A stretch of 64,000 nucleotides of DNA from contig JAQFVV010012447.1 of the NCBI GenBank assembly GCA_028023455.1, forward strand, positions 930,001-994,000. The letters run 5' to 3'. Position 1 is the first letter of the stretch. Every line of letters begins with the position of its first letter. The position numbers were made by a program, and so were the translations under genes. Positions 1-13,200 of the stretch are shown here, piece by piece. The DNA comes from Epiperipatus broadwayi. Taxonomy: Eukaryota; Onychophora; Udeonychophora; Euonychophora; Peripatidae. The notes beneath the pieces are model-generated. The model was not told the DNA's origin and ran no database searches. It saw only the letters and a program-made list of their open reading frames with translations.

Positions 1-1640
<1,640 letters not shown>

Positions 1641-1644
1641 GATT

Positions 1645-2165
1645 AGAACAGGCAAAACTCTCCATACAGTAGTGCCATTCAGTGCAAGCCAGAATAATCA
1701 CTGGATGCAAGAAGGTTTATGCATAAAATCCCTATCTAATGCCTACTCATCCAATATCCCCAGACTAGTTTCTAGCTTGTGGCTTTCACCAGTGAGGAGT
1801 TTTGAATCTGAAAACACTGCACATAGATCTTAGGATCAAATGCATCCCTCCAGAAGCCATCTTTTATTTCTACTTAATTACAAAACTATGAGTCTAAAAT
1901 TGAAAACATATTTTTTTCAACACAAGCTCATTAGCTTATATAGTCATATAGGTCTGAATTCAGTTCAGTACCCATATATTTTGGTGTCTTTGATTCAGTA
2001 ATAACCATAGCCATCACTATTCTATTAGGCAGGATTGGTATCAAACCACTAAACATCACATGATCACCATTTTTTATGCTTGCACTACTATATGGAGAGT
2101 TTTGCCTGTTTTAATAACTTGAAAAAGCATAAGAAATGGTGATTATGTGTTGCTTAGTGGTTTAA
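1645..2165 (-). mobile_element. Fold-back repeat, 456-bp family, single copy
   Basis: This copy is bounded by inverted termini that share the core GGCAAAACTCTCCATA: plus sense at about 1648, reverse complement at about 2090-2115. It aligns along its length with the tandem units at 8800-9760 and with copies at 46.1-46.4 and 60.8-61.15 kb. The last part folds back on itself: the sequence at 2040-2080 (ACTAAACATCACATGATCACC) is repeated inverted at 2125-2160. No protein is encoded. It carries the hammerhead-like motif listed at 1758-1797. Its length and termini suggest a non-autonomous element. Whether it moves as DNA or through RNA is not shown by this copy alone. Confidence 0.75.
1758..1797 (-). 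ncRNA. Hammerhead-ribozyme-like motif, 456-bp family
   Basis: Read on minus: strand CCUCA (1793-1797), box CUGGUGA, a hairpin with stem AGC/GCU and loop CACAA flanked by one A on each side, box GAA, a tiny helix A-C/G-U with loop UA, then C as the expected cleavage base of GUC, and UGGGG (1758-1762). UGGGG pairs with CCUCA over 5 bp, one of them G-U. Order and spacing match a type I hammerhead. Departures: the first box is CUGGUGA rather than CUGANGA, and the first pair of helix II is A-A instead of the usual G-C. Self-cleavage is not demonstrated. Confidence 0.5.
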
Positions 2166-2169
2166 TTGA

Positions 2170-3950
2170 TTAGAACAACAATTATTTAGAAATCTTTTTA
2201 TTAGTGCCATATTTCAATCAAAGAGATATTCTGCAGTTGATACAAATAATTACAATTAATTTATTTGAAATATTATCAATACTTAATTTAAATTCATTAA
2301 AAACTTGCCACTTAAATGTAAACTTATAAATTGTTGGTTCATTTTGATGGGTATCTTGTGTGAGAATTACACAAATACAGTCAAAAAATGAAATATTAAA
2401 CAGGTAAATTGAAGTTTTGAGGTAGTAGGAGAAACAAAAAAGAGCTCAATGAGATAAGATTCTTGATTTCCAATAATTGACACAGCATTTAGAGGATAAA
2501 GTAATAGTAGTGGTAGAAAAACCAGTTGATTGAGTTTTAGTTTCAAAGTGGATGAGAGATCATTATAGAAGCAATTAAAATCACTATTCAGGATAGATAA
2601 ACCAGACTTATGTAGAATTTTACTTTGGGCAATGAGAAGAGTATTTAGAATGTCTTTTGCTTTTTGGCATAAATATATTGCTATAAGATAGTATAACTGC
2701 AATTGGAAAATAAAGGAAATAATGATTGCATTAAATTAAGGGGTATATTACATTTTTTTAAGTAGTAGTATATACATTTTATTTATAATGAAAAAAAATA
2801 AAAATAAATATGCATGGGAATGAAACATATTAATCTACTTAATCTCTTATCTAACACTTAAATATATGTGCAACTTGTCAGTTATCAGGGGGTTAGAAGT
2901 CATAATAATTAATGAGTATTTCAGTTAGAACATTTGTTAACTGTGTAATATCTGTGTTTTTTTTTTGACTGGACTAATTAAATAATTAATAAAATAGTTA
3001 GTTTTAATTTAAAAAAACAACAACAATAGTATACAAATTTTATATTTAAGTTATTTAATCCTGCATCTGAACTGGTGTCTCATATAAAATACAAGTGGAT
3101 AGGGATTATGTTTAAATAAATCTGGGCTGTATCAGAATAAGTGGTAAAATTATTATTTAATGATTTTACTTACTGGTACTTGGCCGAAAGTTATATGATT
3201 TATAATCATGTATTCTATGAATATGAAAATTAGCAATTAAAATTAAAAATATCAGATCACTATAGTTGATCATGAAGAAAAATACTACCTTATCTAAAAT
3301 TTAATTAAGTGATGGATATTACAAATTGATTTTAAAAACACTGACAAAAATAAAAACCTAACCAATGATCTTACAATTTATATGATTGATTAAACATTTA
3401 TCAATCTATTTAATTATATATTTATCCTTCCACCCACCCATTCATTTATCTGCCTATATATATAATTTTTTATAATCATTTTTCAGTAAATTATATGATC
3501 AAAATGTTGTCAAAAAATTATGAATTCTTAATCAACCGATAAATTATAAATAAATTGATTAGGATATACATATGTAGACACAGTATTATTTCCAGGAACT
3601 TCTATGCAATAAAAATATAATACGTAAATAGATGATGTTTCAGTACAATAACAAGTACTTTCCTCAGAGTTTATTCTTTCTCAAATCATAACAATGTGTA
3701 TGATGAGATTTAAAATCGTTATTTTTTTGTTATTTTCTTCTCATTCTCATTTAAATATTAAATACATACATATACATTGTACGTTGAATATTATAGATAT
3801 ATTCCAGTGTATTTTTATTATTATATTTATCAGATTTTACTTACAATGAAATGAAATATATAATTTTTTAAAAATTATATATATATAAATGGTTTATCAT
3901 TGCAAGGAAATCAAGTCATATATCATGTGACTTAATTTTATAAGATTACG
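2170..3950. other. AT-rich DNA, nothing recognised
   Basis: Low-complexity AT-rich sequence with short frames only. A 111-codon minus frame at 2367-2702 is hydrophobic, has no recognisable motif and is probably chance. Confidence 0.45.
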
Positions 3951-3956
3951 AATGTT

Positions 3957-4500
3957 ATGTAATGAGCATGCCAATAGCTCTTAATAAGTTTTTCAGAATA
4001 TCCTTATCATCTGGCCAGTTTCTAGCTGTAACTGTGATCATTGAGGTACTATAATATTCCAGCATTAGATTTATAATACTAGGTCAAGCCTAACACTTTA
4101 TTTAATGTTTAACTATTATTTTCAGACATCTATATGTCTTCAAATCCAGCTATCTAACTTAAATAGCCAGATGGCATTGAACAAAGTTCAGATACACTAT
4201 ATATTAGTAGATTTAGCAATATAAACATGCCAAATCTGGTGTATCTGAACTTAGTTCAATCCCATATGGATATTTAAGTTAGATAGCTAGATTTGAAGAC
4301 ATATGGACGTCTGAAAATTTTAGATTTTCTCTTAATAGTGAAACATTAGATAAAGTGCTGGACTTGGTCTGATATTTTAAATTTAATGCTGGAATATTCT
4401 AGTGCTTCACTGATGAAAGCCAGAGACAGAAAACAGTCTGAGGATAAGCATATTCTGAAAAGCTTGTTAAGAGCTATTGGCTTGCTTATTACATAAAAAT
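3957..4500 (+). mobile_element. Fold-back repeat, about 540 bp
   Basis: The left arm (3957-4190) is repeated as its reverse complement in the right arm (4225-4500). For example GCCAATAGCTCTTAATAAG at about 3971 returns inverted at about 4465-4485, and the segment with CAGCTATCTAACTTAAATAG returns inverted at about 4275-4295. The loop is only about 40 bp. Arms differ by scattered substitutions and small gaps, so the structure is old. It has no coding frame. The centre resembles the centre of the 61.44-61.96 kb fold-back (AGCTATCTAACT plus ATATATTAGTAG), so the two are distant relatives. Confidence 0.8.
4405..4443 (+). ncRNA. Hammerhead-ribozyme-like motif in 4-kb fold-back
   Basis: Strand CUUCA (4405-4409) is followed by a canonical CUGAUGA (4410-4416), a degenerate hairpin beginning AAGCC, an A-rich box matching GAAA, then AGUC and UGAGG (4439-4443). 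UGAGG pairs with CUUCA over 5 bp including one U-G pair. Compared with the 456-bp family (CCUCA/UGGGG), two pairs have changed while pairing is kept. Helix II of this copy no longer forms well, so this individual copy is probably inactive. Confidence 0.45.
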
Positions 4501-7500
4501 GATTTATCATATTTTAATAACTACCACAAAACCACAAATATATCAGGAAGCACACATTATAGCTTTCAAAACAACATATGATTCATAATCTTCAGTGGAT
4601 TAATGCTGTATTAGATTTTTATTTAACAACAAAACATTTTTTCTTTCTACTCTTAATCTATTTCAAAGTCATCTATGTAATATTTAATAAATTCCAAACC
4701 CACATTAGTATTAATTGATTACTTGAACTTACAGTACATGTAGCTATTTTTTTTGTAAATTATATTCTTGAATTTAACACTGAGGCTAGTTTATTATATC
4801 ATAAAAATATTTTTGGATCTGAAAAAGCAATGTGTACTATCTAATCTTAAAGCAAAAAATACTAATTCCTTTTTCAAATAAGTGTGAAACACAACAATGA
4901 CAAAGCTTTCTAACAAGATTCTTTTAATTAAGTGCAGACTAAAATAATCAATTTCTCAAACAATGAGTTTTAACATGTTAGAGAGTACAATAACTTCTCA
5001 AAAAGTACTACTTCAAACAAATCCAGATAATATTAAGCACCCCTAATTATCTCCTCAAAAAGTGAAAGGTGCCAAAAATACTAAGTGATTTCATAAAATA
5101 CTTTTTCAAGTGGAAGATTATCTTAATCACTTTATCACATAATTCTCTTTCAATCAGAAGCATACTCACCATCTTATAATCACTTGGATAAAGTCTCTCA
5201 AAAGTTAATCCATTTTTCTAATTCCTAAATTCTATCCTTCATATGACACCATCAAACTTCCTTATTTTATCTATCTATCTCAAACAAGAATTATTTTGAG
5301 ATATTTTACAATTTTTGGAGATTCTATTTAAAAGTTCACTATTCTTATAAAATATACCATATTAGATTAGATAGGTTTATTGTTAAAAGGCAGTTGCCTT
5401 GACATCATATTGAGATTGTTATTGATATTGAGATTGTCTAAGTGTTGATTGATTTTTATAAATAGTATTATATATATTACATATACATGTGCAGGTTGCA
5501 GCTTTTCCCTAAAGCTAAATGCCAGGGCATGACTTATGCCAAAATATCTAAAAAAAATAATAGTTTAATTTTATCATAAATAAATTTTTGTATGTGTCTG
5601 TAATGGTAAGAATATGCATATAAAAAGTTAATATATCAATATTTTGGAGTCTATGTAGCTGGAGCCTAATTTCAGGTAGCTTACCTTATAATATTTTAAT
5701 TTTAAATGAGTGCTATTCAGAACCAAAGTATTTACATTTTTAATAGATGATAAATTAAACGGATAGTTAATGGTATTTTATCATTTAATAGTGTTGACTT
5801 AGTTATAATTTACTACTAAAATGTTTCAGAAAGCTGTTATTAATCTTAAGCTAAAAAAACCAAGATCAAACCCTAATAATTAAATTGAACTCACAATTAA
5901 TCTAATTTTAATTTCAACACAAAATATTATAATTAAGTGTTTTAAATTTATTTAGTTACAAGCAGTTTAATAAATTCAATAATAATTAAAGATAAGATTT
6001 TTAAGTAATAGAAAATGAATGCCTGGATGAACGAATAAATGTAGTATTTAGTTTTAATATTTATTTAGTTTAAAGTATTATTAAATATCTAATTAAAAAA
6101 AAAAGACAATATAAAATTATATTCTGTGACATTTGTCTAAGTTAAAATAAATAATAAATGAAGGTATTAAATATGAATATAATTTATTTTTAGTATAACA
6201 TACATTTTATTTGTGTAATATTTTATTTCATTCTTATGTTTAAATTTATAAATAATAATCACAATAAGAAATATATTTAATTTTATTTGTCTAGATAATA
6301 TAAAATAATTGTTTTATTTTAAAAATTGAATATTAATTAATTAAGTTTTTGGTTAGCCATCTTTCTTAGTTTCAGTATAACATAGATTCAGACCAATAAA
6401 GCAAAGGGAGCATAGATTTAAATGTCAATAATCAATGTTTTAAAATAATCACCTGACCACTACTATAAATAGATAAAATTAAAACCTGCAGACACTCCAC
6501 TTCATTTTCTCTCTAAAAACTTTACTTTGACACCTCACTCTTAAAATCATTTTTATTATGTCTGTATTTTTAATTTCAGTTTTAATTCAAAGGTATAATT
6601 TTATTTAAAATTTATTTTCTTAGCTTACAGTATATCAAGATAATTTTAAATTATCTGGGCACAACATCTGATTATAAATCTCAATGACAATAATCTTCAT
6701 TGTAGCCAGCTTTATTTGTAAAATTAGTTAATGATTATTATAAGGTTTAATCTTGGAATAATTAAACATCACACACTAGGAAATTTCAAATGACATTATT
6801 GTTATAATTATAGCAAAGTATGAATTATTATCAATTTCAAGACATATTGTCATGTCTATTTAATATTCAAATTTGTTGCAGAACATTGGAAATTATCAGC
6901 AGTGATAATATTTTTAAATGCTTTGAATAGCTTTATGAATTTTTTAATAAAATACTTGTTTGTAATTTATAATCTGAAATTAATTTACCATGGGAAATGA
7001 ATTTTATAATTTTAGTTTAATAAGGACTTAATGTATTACAACAAGTATATTATCAGTTAGTTATAAAAATATTCTCATGTCTACAAGCATGAAAGAAAAT
7101 ATTTGAAGTTATTATATTACTGAAATAGATAATTATCTATGCTGTTATTTTAATAAAACATTATTTGCTATTTTATAACAGCATAAAAGAAATTTCATTT
7201 ATTATGATTGCTTTTACCAGGAGAAAAATATTTATTTCTTGGAATGGGGGAAGGAAAATAATGGACATATCTAAAAAAATATTTAACAAATACTTTGAAT
7301 TATCTTAATAAAAATTCCTTATATTATAAAATGAGATATAAATTATTTCTAAAAGTAATATTTCATTTAAATTGATGTTCAATAAACTTTTCTTGGATCA
7401 TTTTATGAAAGACTACATACTTACTCTCTTCCTTGGTGTAACTATGAAGACCACCAATGTACTTTAAAAAGTATAATATTTAAATAATATTTCTCCTGCT

Positions 7501-8790
7501 GAATACTTGGTATGATTTTAAAATGTGGTATTTGAAAAAAAAAGGATTTGTTTTATTGAATACTACTTTTGACATTAATGAATAAAATGTTTTGAAGGAG
7601 TACAATGGAAATGCTTAAATTAATTGTGAAAAATAATATATTACATCTTAATAAATATTCACTATTAACCCATGGAAAGCTGCTCTATGAATAGCCATAC
7701 TTATAGTTTGCTAGCATAATTTATTTAAAATTTTATTTAAGAATAATTGTGATCATCTATATGTTAATTAAATAATATTTGTGCTTAATATCTTTGCACC
7801 AACAAAACTTTGTTGCTGAATATCTCACTGTTCATATTCCCATCTAATGGTTAATGGTAAAAAAAAAAAAAAGACCTTATCTTTATTTTATTTATTTTAA
7901 AATGATAAAAGATTCATATTTTATTTAAATGTATAATTTTTCTTACAAGTTTTATACACCATTTTAGTAATAATATTTTGGTCAAAGTCCTCAAAATATT
8001 AGTGAATAATATTTGCATATTTTTAAATTGTATGTGTTTCCTTCTGAATTATTTATTTATAAGATATATATTATTAAATGTATATTTCTATTATTTATTT
8101 TATTACTTATTTATTGCCTAGTTTTAATGAAGCTATGTTCAGCATTAATTATTATTTATTATCTTTTTCATCTGTTAGTTATTATATTTTTTTAGAGATA
8201 TCAGCTCTAGCTCTCTCTCTCTCTCTCTGTTTATTTAGGAATACTTATTTTTCCAGTATCATTATAGATTTAGCATGTGTCTCTCATCATTTTTTCTAGT
8301 TATTTTCAAAACAGATTATAGCATTTGTATCTCTCTTATATATTTTATCTCACTAGGATATATATTTTTGATATTGCAGCTTAGGATCTCTCTAGTTTAA
8401 GGCAACTCTATTTAATATTTTTGTTTCTGATGTGCATTTTCATTATTCCTTGACTAGTGACAAAGTCCTAGATCATTTTTCTCATTGCCCTTAAAAGTAG
8501 GTGCACTTATTTTGAGTTATGCCATCATATTTTTACTTTGCCTTTTCTCAGTAATTTAGTTTGTTGTTGAAATGCATTTTCTGAAGCATGTGTAATATTT
8601 TACTATGACTTTTCTTGAAAATTATAGTTGTTTTATCAAGGTATTTAGAAATGCCACTCTCACCTCTTTAGAATTCTTGGTGAATTACATATTGTTGATG
8701 TGTAGGTCCTGTATTTAAGATTTGATAAGTTAGGACATAAATATGGTATATAATTGAAAATTTTAAATTGTTTTAGATATAAGTAGTACA
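4501..8790. other. Long AT-rich stretch without genes
   Basis: No exon-like open frame, RNA gene or shared repeat was recognised. Minor items: a short (CT)n run near 8210-8229 and a small hairpin at about 7137-7184 around ATGCTGTTAT / ATAACAGCAT. Frames at 8013-8299 encode low-complexity hydrophobic peptides and look like chance. Confidence 0.45.
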
Positions 8791-8961
8791 TCTTTCTGTT
8801 AACATCACATGATCACTATTTTCCATGCTTGCTCATAACTGTTGTTAAAATAGGCAAAACTCTCTCCATACAGTAGTGCTACTCAAAGCAAGACAGAGTA
8901 TTCAATGGATGCCAGAAGGCTTGTGCATAAAATCCCTATCTAGCACCTACTCATCCAATAT

Positions 8962-9001
8962 CCTCAAACTGGTTTCTGGCTTATGGCCTTTACCAGTGAG
9001 G
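8962..9001 (-). ncRNA. Hammerhead-like motif, tandem unit 1
   Basis: On minus: CCUCA, then CUGGUAA (a mutated first box), a hairpin with stem GGC/GCC, box GAA, a tiny helix with loop CA, and UGAGG. The outer strands CCUCA/UGAGG pair perfectly over 5 bp. At position 3 of this helix the 1758-1797 copy has U-G and this one has U-A. Stem II is GGC/GCC here and AGC/GCU in that copy, so the A-U pair is replaced by G-C. The core base change makes activity of this copy unlikely. Confidence 0.45.
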
Positions 9002-9414
9002 AGTCTTGGATCTGAGAACACTGCACTTAGATCTTAGGATCTAATGCAACCCTCCAGCAGCCACTTTTTATCTCCATATAACTACAAAACTATGAGAATA
9101 AAATTGAAAACACAAATATTTTCAATCTAAGCTCAATAGCTTATATAGTCATATGGGTCTGAACTCAGGTCAGTACCCATAAATTCTGGTGTTTTTGGTT
9201 CTTTTATAACAATAGTAATCACCTTCCTATTAGGCAGGATTGGTATTAAACATTTAAAAATCACATTATCACTATCTCCCATGCTTGCTCATAACTGTTA
9301 TTAAAATAGGCAAAACTCTCTCCACACAGTAGTGCTTTTCAAACCAAGACAAAATAATCAATGGATACCAGAATTGTATATAAAATTCCTATCTAGTGCC
9401 TACTCATCCAATAT

Positions 9415-9454
9415 CCCCATACTAGTTTTTGGCTTGTGGCCTTCATCAGTGAAA
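9415..9454 (-). ncRNA. Hammerhead-like motif, tandem unit 2
   Basis: On minus: UUUCA, a canonical CUGAUGA, hairpin stem GGC/GCC with loop CACAA, AAA in place of GAA, the small helix, and UGGGG. The outer helix pairs as A-U, C-G and three U-G wobbles. The first box is perfect but the second is damaged, so this copy is probably a relic. Confidence 0.45.
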
Positions 9455-10200
9455 AGCTTTGAATCTGAGAGCACTGCATCTAGATCTTAGGATTTAATGC
9501 AACCCTCCAGCAGCCATCTTTTATCTCTACTTAACTACAAAACTATGGGAATAAAATTGAAAACTCAATAATATTTTCAATCTAAGCTCAATAGCTTATA
9601 TAGTCATATGGGTCTGAACCCAGTTCAGCACCCATACATTTTGGTGTCTTTGGCTCTTTAACAACCATAGCCACCACTATCCTATTTGGCAGGATTGGTG
9701 TTAAACCACTAAATGTCACATGATCACTATTTCTTATGCTAGCACATTACTGTTATTAAAACAGGCAAAACTCTCCATACAGTCGTGCCACTCAGGGCCA
9801 ACCAGATTAATCAAGCCAGAAACTAGTCTGGGGATATTGAATGAGTAGGCACTAGATAGAGATTTTATGCACAGGCCTTCTGGCATTTCATTGATTACTC
9901 TGGTTGGAACTGAGTGGCACTACTGTATGGAGAGTTTTGCCTGTTTTAATAACAATAATGTGCTAGCATAAGAAATAGTGATCATGTGATGTTTAGTGGT
10001 TTAACACCAATCCTGTTTAATAGGATAGTGGTGGCTATGGTTGTTAAAGAGCCAAAGACATCAAACTGTATGGGTACTGAACTGGGTTCAGACCCATATG
10101 ACTATATAATCTATTGAGCTTAGATTGAAAATATTATTGTGTTTTCAATTTTATTTTCATAGTTTTGTAGTTAAGTAGAGATAAAAGATATTTTCATAGT
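9433..10200. repeat. Long inverted repeat at the end of the 456-bp array
   Basis: The third unit and part of the second (about 9433-9800) reappear as reverse complement at about 9918-10200. For example GTCACATGATCACTATTTC at 9714 returns inverted at about 9970-9990, and GGCAAAACTCTCCATACAGT at 9763 returns as its complement at about 9927-9947. The arms are very similar, so this inversion is younger than those at 4 and 61 kb. The axis is near 9860. The inverted copy continues to about 10345 with the rest of the unit. Confidence 0.85.
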
Positions 10201-10345
10201 TTTGTAGATAAGTAGAGGTATCTAGGTGCAGTGCTCTCAGATCCAAAGCTCATCACTGACAAAGGCCACAAGCCAGACATTAGTCTGGGGATATTGGATG
10301 AGTAGGCACTAGATAGGGATTTTATGCACAAGCCTTTTGGCATTT
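9812..10345 (+). mobile_element. Inverted copy of the 456-bp family
   Basis: Plus-oriented unit sequence starting at about 9815 with AAGCCAGAAACTAGTC. The start lies inside helix II of the hammerhead-like motif, so the 5' half of that motif is missing at this junction. The unit then runs through the TIR-like end GGAGAGTTTTGCCTG and on to a second, more degenerate motif at 10251-10290. No coding potential. Confidence 0.7.
10251..10290 (+). ncRNA. Degenerate hammerhead-like motif
   Basis: Outer strands CAUCA and UGGGG, first box mutated to CUGACAA, hairpin stem GGC/GCC with loop CACAA, second box mutated to GAC, cleavage triplet GUC retained. Recognisable only by alignment to the other copies of the family; almost certainly inactive. 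Confidence 0.35.
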
Positions 10346-10349
10346 GCCT

Positions 10350-10960
10350 GTTTTAATATTTCTTTCTTCTTCTGTAAAGTTCATTCTGCACATTATTCAT
10401 TTTGTCATTTGTTTTAACATGTTTTAATTTTATTTTTTGTTCTCCAACCAATATTTAAAATTTTTTAACATGTCTCTCATTTGCTTTCTCATTTATCATA
10501 CTTCTTTTTATCACACATAATTCTCTAAATGTGCCTTCTTCATTGTTTGTTATTTTATCCCTCAGTATGAATTCTTTATTATTTTTATTTTTTTTATATA
10601 AATCTGTTATCTTTTTATAACAAGTTCTAAAGTACTTTTTACAGACATTCCTTTTCATATTTTTTATAATATTTTACTATTAGTTAGTGTTCTTTTTAAT
10701 TTCTAAATCTTAATGAATTTAGGTATTATATTATTATCATCACTTTTTTTATATTATTATTTTTATATAATTTTATTATACTATTCCATTGCACATTCAT
10801 TAAATTTACTTCTATACATATTTTTCATTTTAAATATTCCAACAAATGCTTAATACTTTTCTATTTATTCCATTGTCATCCTTGAATTTAAATGTAGGAT
10901 TTCAAAATACACATATATATATCACATTTGCTCCAATCCTTTTCTTTGTGTTATCTAGAT
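10350..10960. other. AT-rich DNA, nothing recognised
   Basis: T-rich on plus, no shared repeat seen, and no frame longer than about 70 codons. Confidence 0.4.
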
Positions 10961-12305
10961 TCTTCAGAAACTTTACCACAATCACTCTTTTCTTTATTTT
11001 GTTCTAATATCTTATAAATACAATTTATCCAAACCACTTTGAACACTTTTTTAGAAAAACCCTTTATTGTACATATATACATACAGCTTATGTTTTGACT
11101 GTCCTGCAGTCTTCTTCAGAGCTATGATATAATAAACAAAATAAAATAAAATGCATAACTATATAAATAATACCATAAAAATGTAAACAATAAAAAACTA
11201 AAAACAACATAAAATATATAACAATACATAATTAAACAGAAATAAATATATTCAAAACCCAAATAAAATAATCCAGTTAATATAAAATAAAATATGCAAT
11301 ATAAATACAAAATAGAAAATAAATATAAATTATACATGTGTATTCCTAACTGTATACATATATATTCAAGAACAACTATTAATCTAAATATATTATTCAT
11401 TTTTAATAATCTCCTAAAAATAATTAGGTTACATAGAAGTATACACATGGGTATATTTATAGATATTACATATTGGGAAAAACTTAGATAATATTTATAT
11501 ATAAAGCAATATAATATTTATAAGAGAATTGTATAATAATAATAACACATGTTAAGGTATATATATATATAAAGTGTTATAGTAGTTATAGATATATTTA
11601 ATTTAAATTATACATAATAGAGGGAACTAGGGTATAAGATAATTTTTAAAAACATTTTTTATTTTGAAAAGATTAAAGTAAACTGGGTAAGTTAAAGATT
11701 ACAATTTATAGGTTATAGATATTATAAAAAATAATAATAGATATAAAGTATTATTTTTAACAGAAGAATGAATAAGTTAATAATGGATATTATATGATTT
11801 AAAAATTAAAAAAATATTAATAAATAAAGTACTGTTGAACTGACAATTATATTAATATGAAATGAGTTATTAAAAGTAAATAGTGAGTTGGAGTTAATTG
11901 AGAATAAAATATATATAGTTTATATATGTACAGATATGAATACATTTAAGAGTTTATGTTTAAATTGAATAATATATTTATATTGCTATGTTGTATTTTA
12001 TATTAACTATATTATTTATATTTGTGTTTGATTATATTTATTTCTGTTTAATTATGTATTTTATTTTATGTTGTGTTTAGTTTTTATTGTTTACATTTAT
12101 GGTATTACTTATATAGTTATGTATTTTATTTTATTTTGTTCATTATATCATAGCTCTGAAGAAGATTGCAAGACAGTCGAAACATAAGGCACATGAATAT
12201 ATGTGCAATCAAGAATTTTGCCAAAAAGTGTTCAAGGTGGTTTGGATAAACTATATTTGTAAGGTGTTGGAGCAAAATAAAGGAAAGGGTGATTTTGATA
12301 AAATT
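10961..12305. mobile_element. 1.3-kb fold-back element with about 340-bp inverted arms
   Basis: The left arm (about 10961-11320) and right arm (about 11975-12305) are imperfect inverted copies throughout. They share the outer ATCCAAACCAC block, the CTTCTTCAGAGCTATGATAT block, and a long A-rich inner part with AAACAGAAATAAATATA. The 650-bp centre has no convincing frame. A short relative sits at 59.91-60.17 kb. Both arms contain the motif CTCTGAAGAAG with a following hairpin and GAAAC, listed separately. Transcription across the element would give a long hairpin RNA. Confidence 0.85.
11083..11127 (-). ncRNA. Hammerhead-like motif, left arm of 11-12 kb element
   Basis: On minus: AUAGCU, box CUGAAGA, one extra A, hairpin stem GACUG/CAGUC with loop CAGGA, AAA in place of GAA, then ACAUA and AGCUGU. 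AGCUGU pairs with AUAGCU over 6 bp including one U-G. Boxes and strand order fit a hammerhead. The extra A before helix II and the lost G of the second box argue against activity. The right-arm copy near 12150-12190 has an intact GAAAC but a damaged outer helix. Confidence 0.35.
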
Positions 12306-12309
12306 TCTG

Positions 12310-13108
12310 AAAAATATTCAATGATTGGAGAATCCTATTATTAATTAGGTTTAGTAGGAATTTCCAAAATGTCATTCAAAAGTTCTGTTATTTAATAAAA
12401 GTTAAAACAATAGACAAGATTTAATAATTGTTTATAGAATATCATTTTGTGAAGAATTTTTTGATTGTTCTGTTTTATTAACTAAACTACTTATATCAAC
12501 TGTGATATTTGTAGATGTCAATCACAGTGAATTTTCTAAAAGTAGATTATTAAGGATAATTTGAAAATAAATCCGAATGTGTCCTTGAGCAACTGTAATA
12601 CAATTTCAAAAACTGAACAAATAAATTATAACTAAAGAGAATTAATTATGCACTAATTGCATACACACACCATAAATTCTGGAGCATTCATATTAAATAA
12701 AAAAGTGCAAGGCTGCTTATTTAGCCATCTTATATTTGAAAAATACATGGGTATATACTGACATAAAATCCCCAGATAATAATATCAATATTGATATTAT
12801 TTATTCGTGACAGAATTAAGATATCTAATAAGCATTCAATCAATTTTATGTTTTCACTCGAAAAAATAAAAACTTTAGATGGGCCACACAAAACTCACCC
12901 CAGCCACATGCAGTACATTGACTATTTGGAATCACCTGAATTAAATGATTTTGTAAATTGCTTTATTTATTTCAATAATTGAAACACTGGAAATCAATAG
13001 TAATCTTTAGATTCTTCTATCTCTCTTCTTCTGTAGCTGTTAATAACTTCTCATCAATCTAACCCCATCTATAATTATTACTTCACAGTATCATAAAAAA
13101 TTATAAGT
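12310..13108. other. AT-rich DNA, nothing recognised
   Basis: No shared repeat or RNA gene seen. A 63-codon plus frame at 12791-12982 has no recognisable domain. Confidence 0.4.
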
Positions 13109-13110
13109 CT

Positions 13111-13200
13111 ATTTGTGGTCAGGGGTTTGGGGAGAAATTCCTGACAGAGATATTCTAAATGCTTTTTCTGGCTAAGAATTTATCACAAAGCTTGTTGAGG
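13111..13200 (+). repeat. Solo end fragment of the 61-kb fold-back family
   Basis: The block with GGTCAGGGG followed by CAGAGATATTCTAAATG, then CTGGCTAAGAATTTATCACAAA, matches the right end of the 61.44-61.96 kb element (TGATAGAGATATTTTAAATG, then CTGGCTATGAATTTATCACAAA). Similarity begins within a few bases of the predicted cleavage position of that family's hammerhead-like motif. It supplies the AGGGG strand that completes the outer helix in the family consensus. Confidence 0.6.

Larger units (their letters stand above)
8800..9811 (-). repeat. Tandem array of 456-bp units (two full, one partial)
   Basis: The marker GGCAAAACTCTC recurs at about 8853, 9309 and 9763, giving periods of 456 and 455 bp. 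The whole unit repeats, including the conserved parts CTACTCATCCAATATCC and CTTATATAGTCATATGGG. Units are the same family as the single copies at 1.65, 46.1 and 60.8 kb. The third unit stops at about 9811 and switches to an inverted copy. Each full unit carries one hammerhead-like motif on minus. Tandem units of a few hundred bp with one ribozyme each is the layout known for newt satellite 2 and for metazoan retrozymes; that parallel is an inference. Confidence 0.85.

Noticed and set aside
8013-8299. Small hydrophobic proteins
   Set aside because: AT-rich low-complexity sequence gives Ile, Leu, Tyr and Phe-rich chance frames; no start context or neighbours support a gene.
8800-9811. CRISPR array
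   Set aside because: The repeats are whole 456-bp units without short repeat-spacer alternation, and the DNA is eukaryotic.
12145-12195. Right-arm motif of the 11-12 kb element as an intact ribozyme
   Set aside because: The boxes CTGAAGA and GAAAC are intact, but the outer helix is broken after two pairs and an extra A precedes helix II. It is mentioned only as a relic of the left-arm type.
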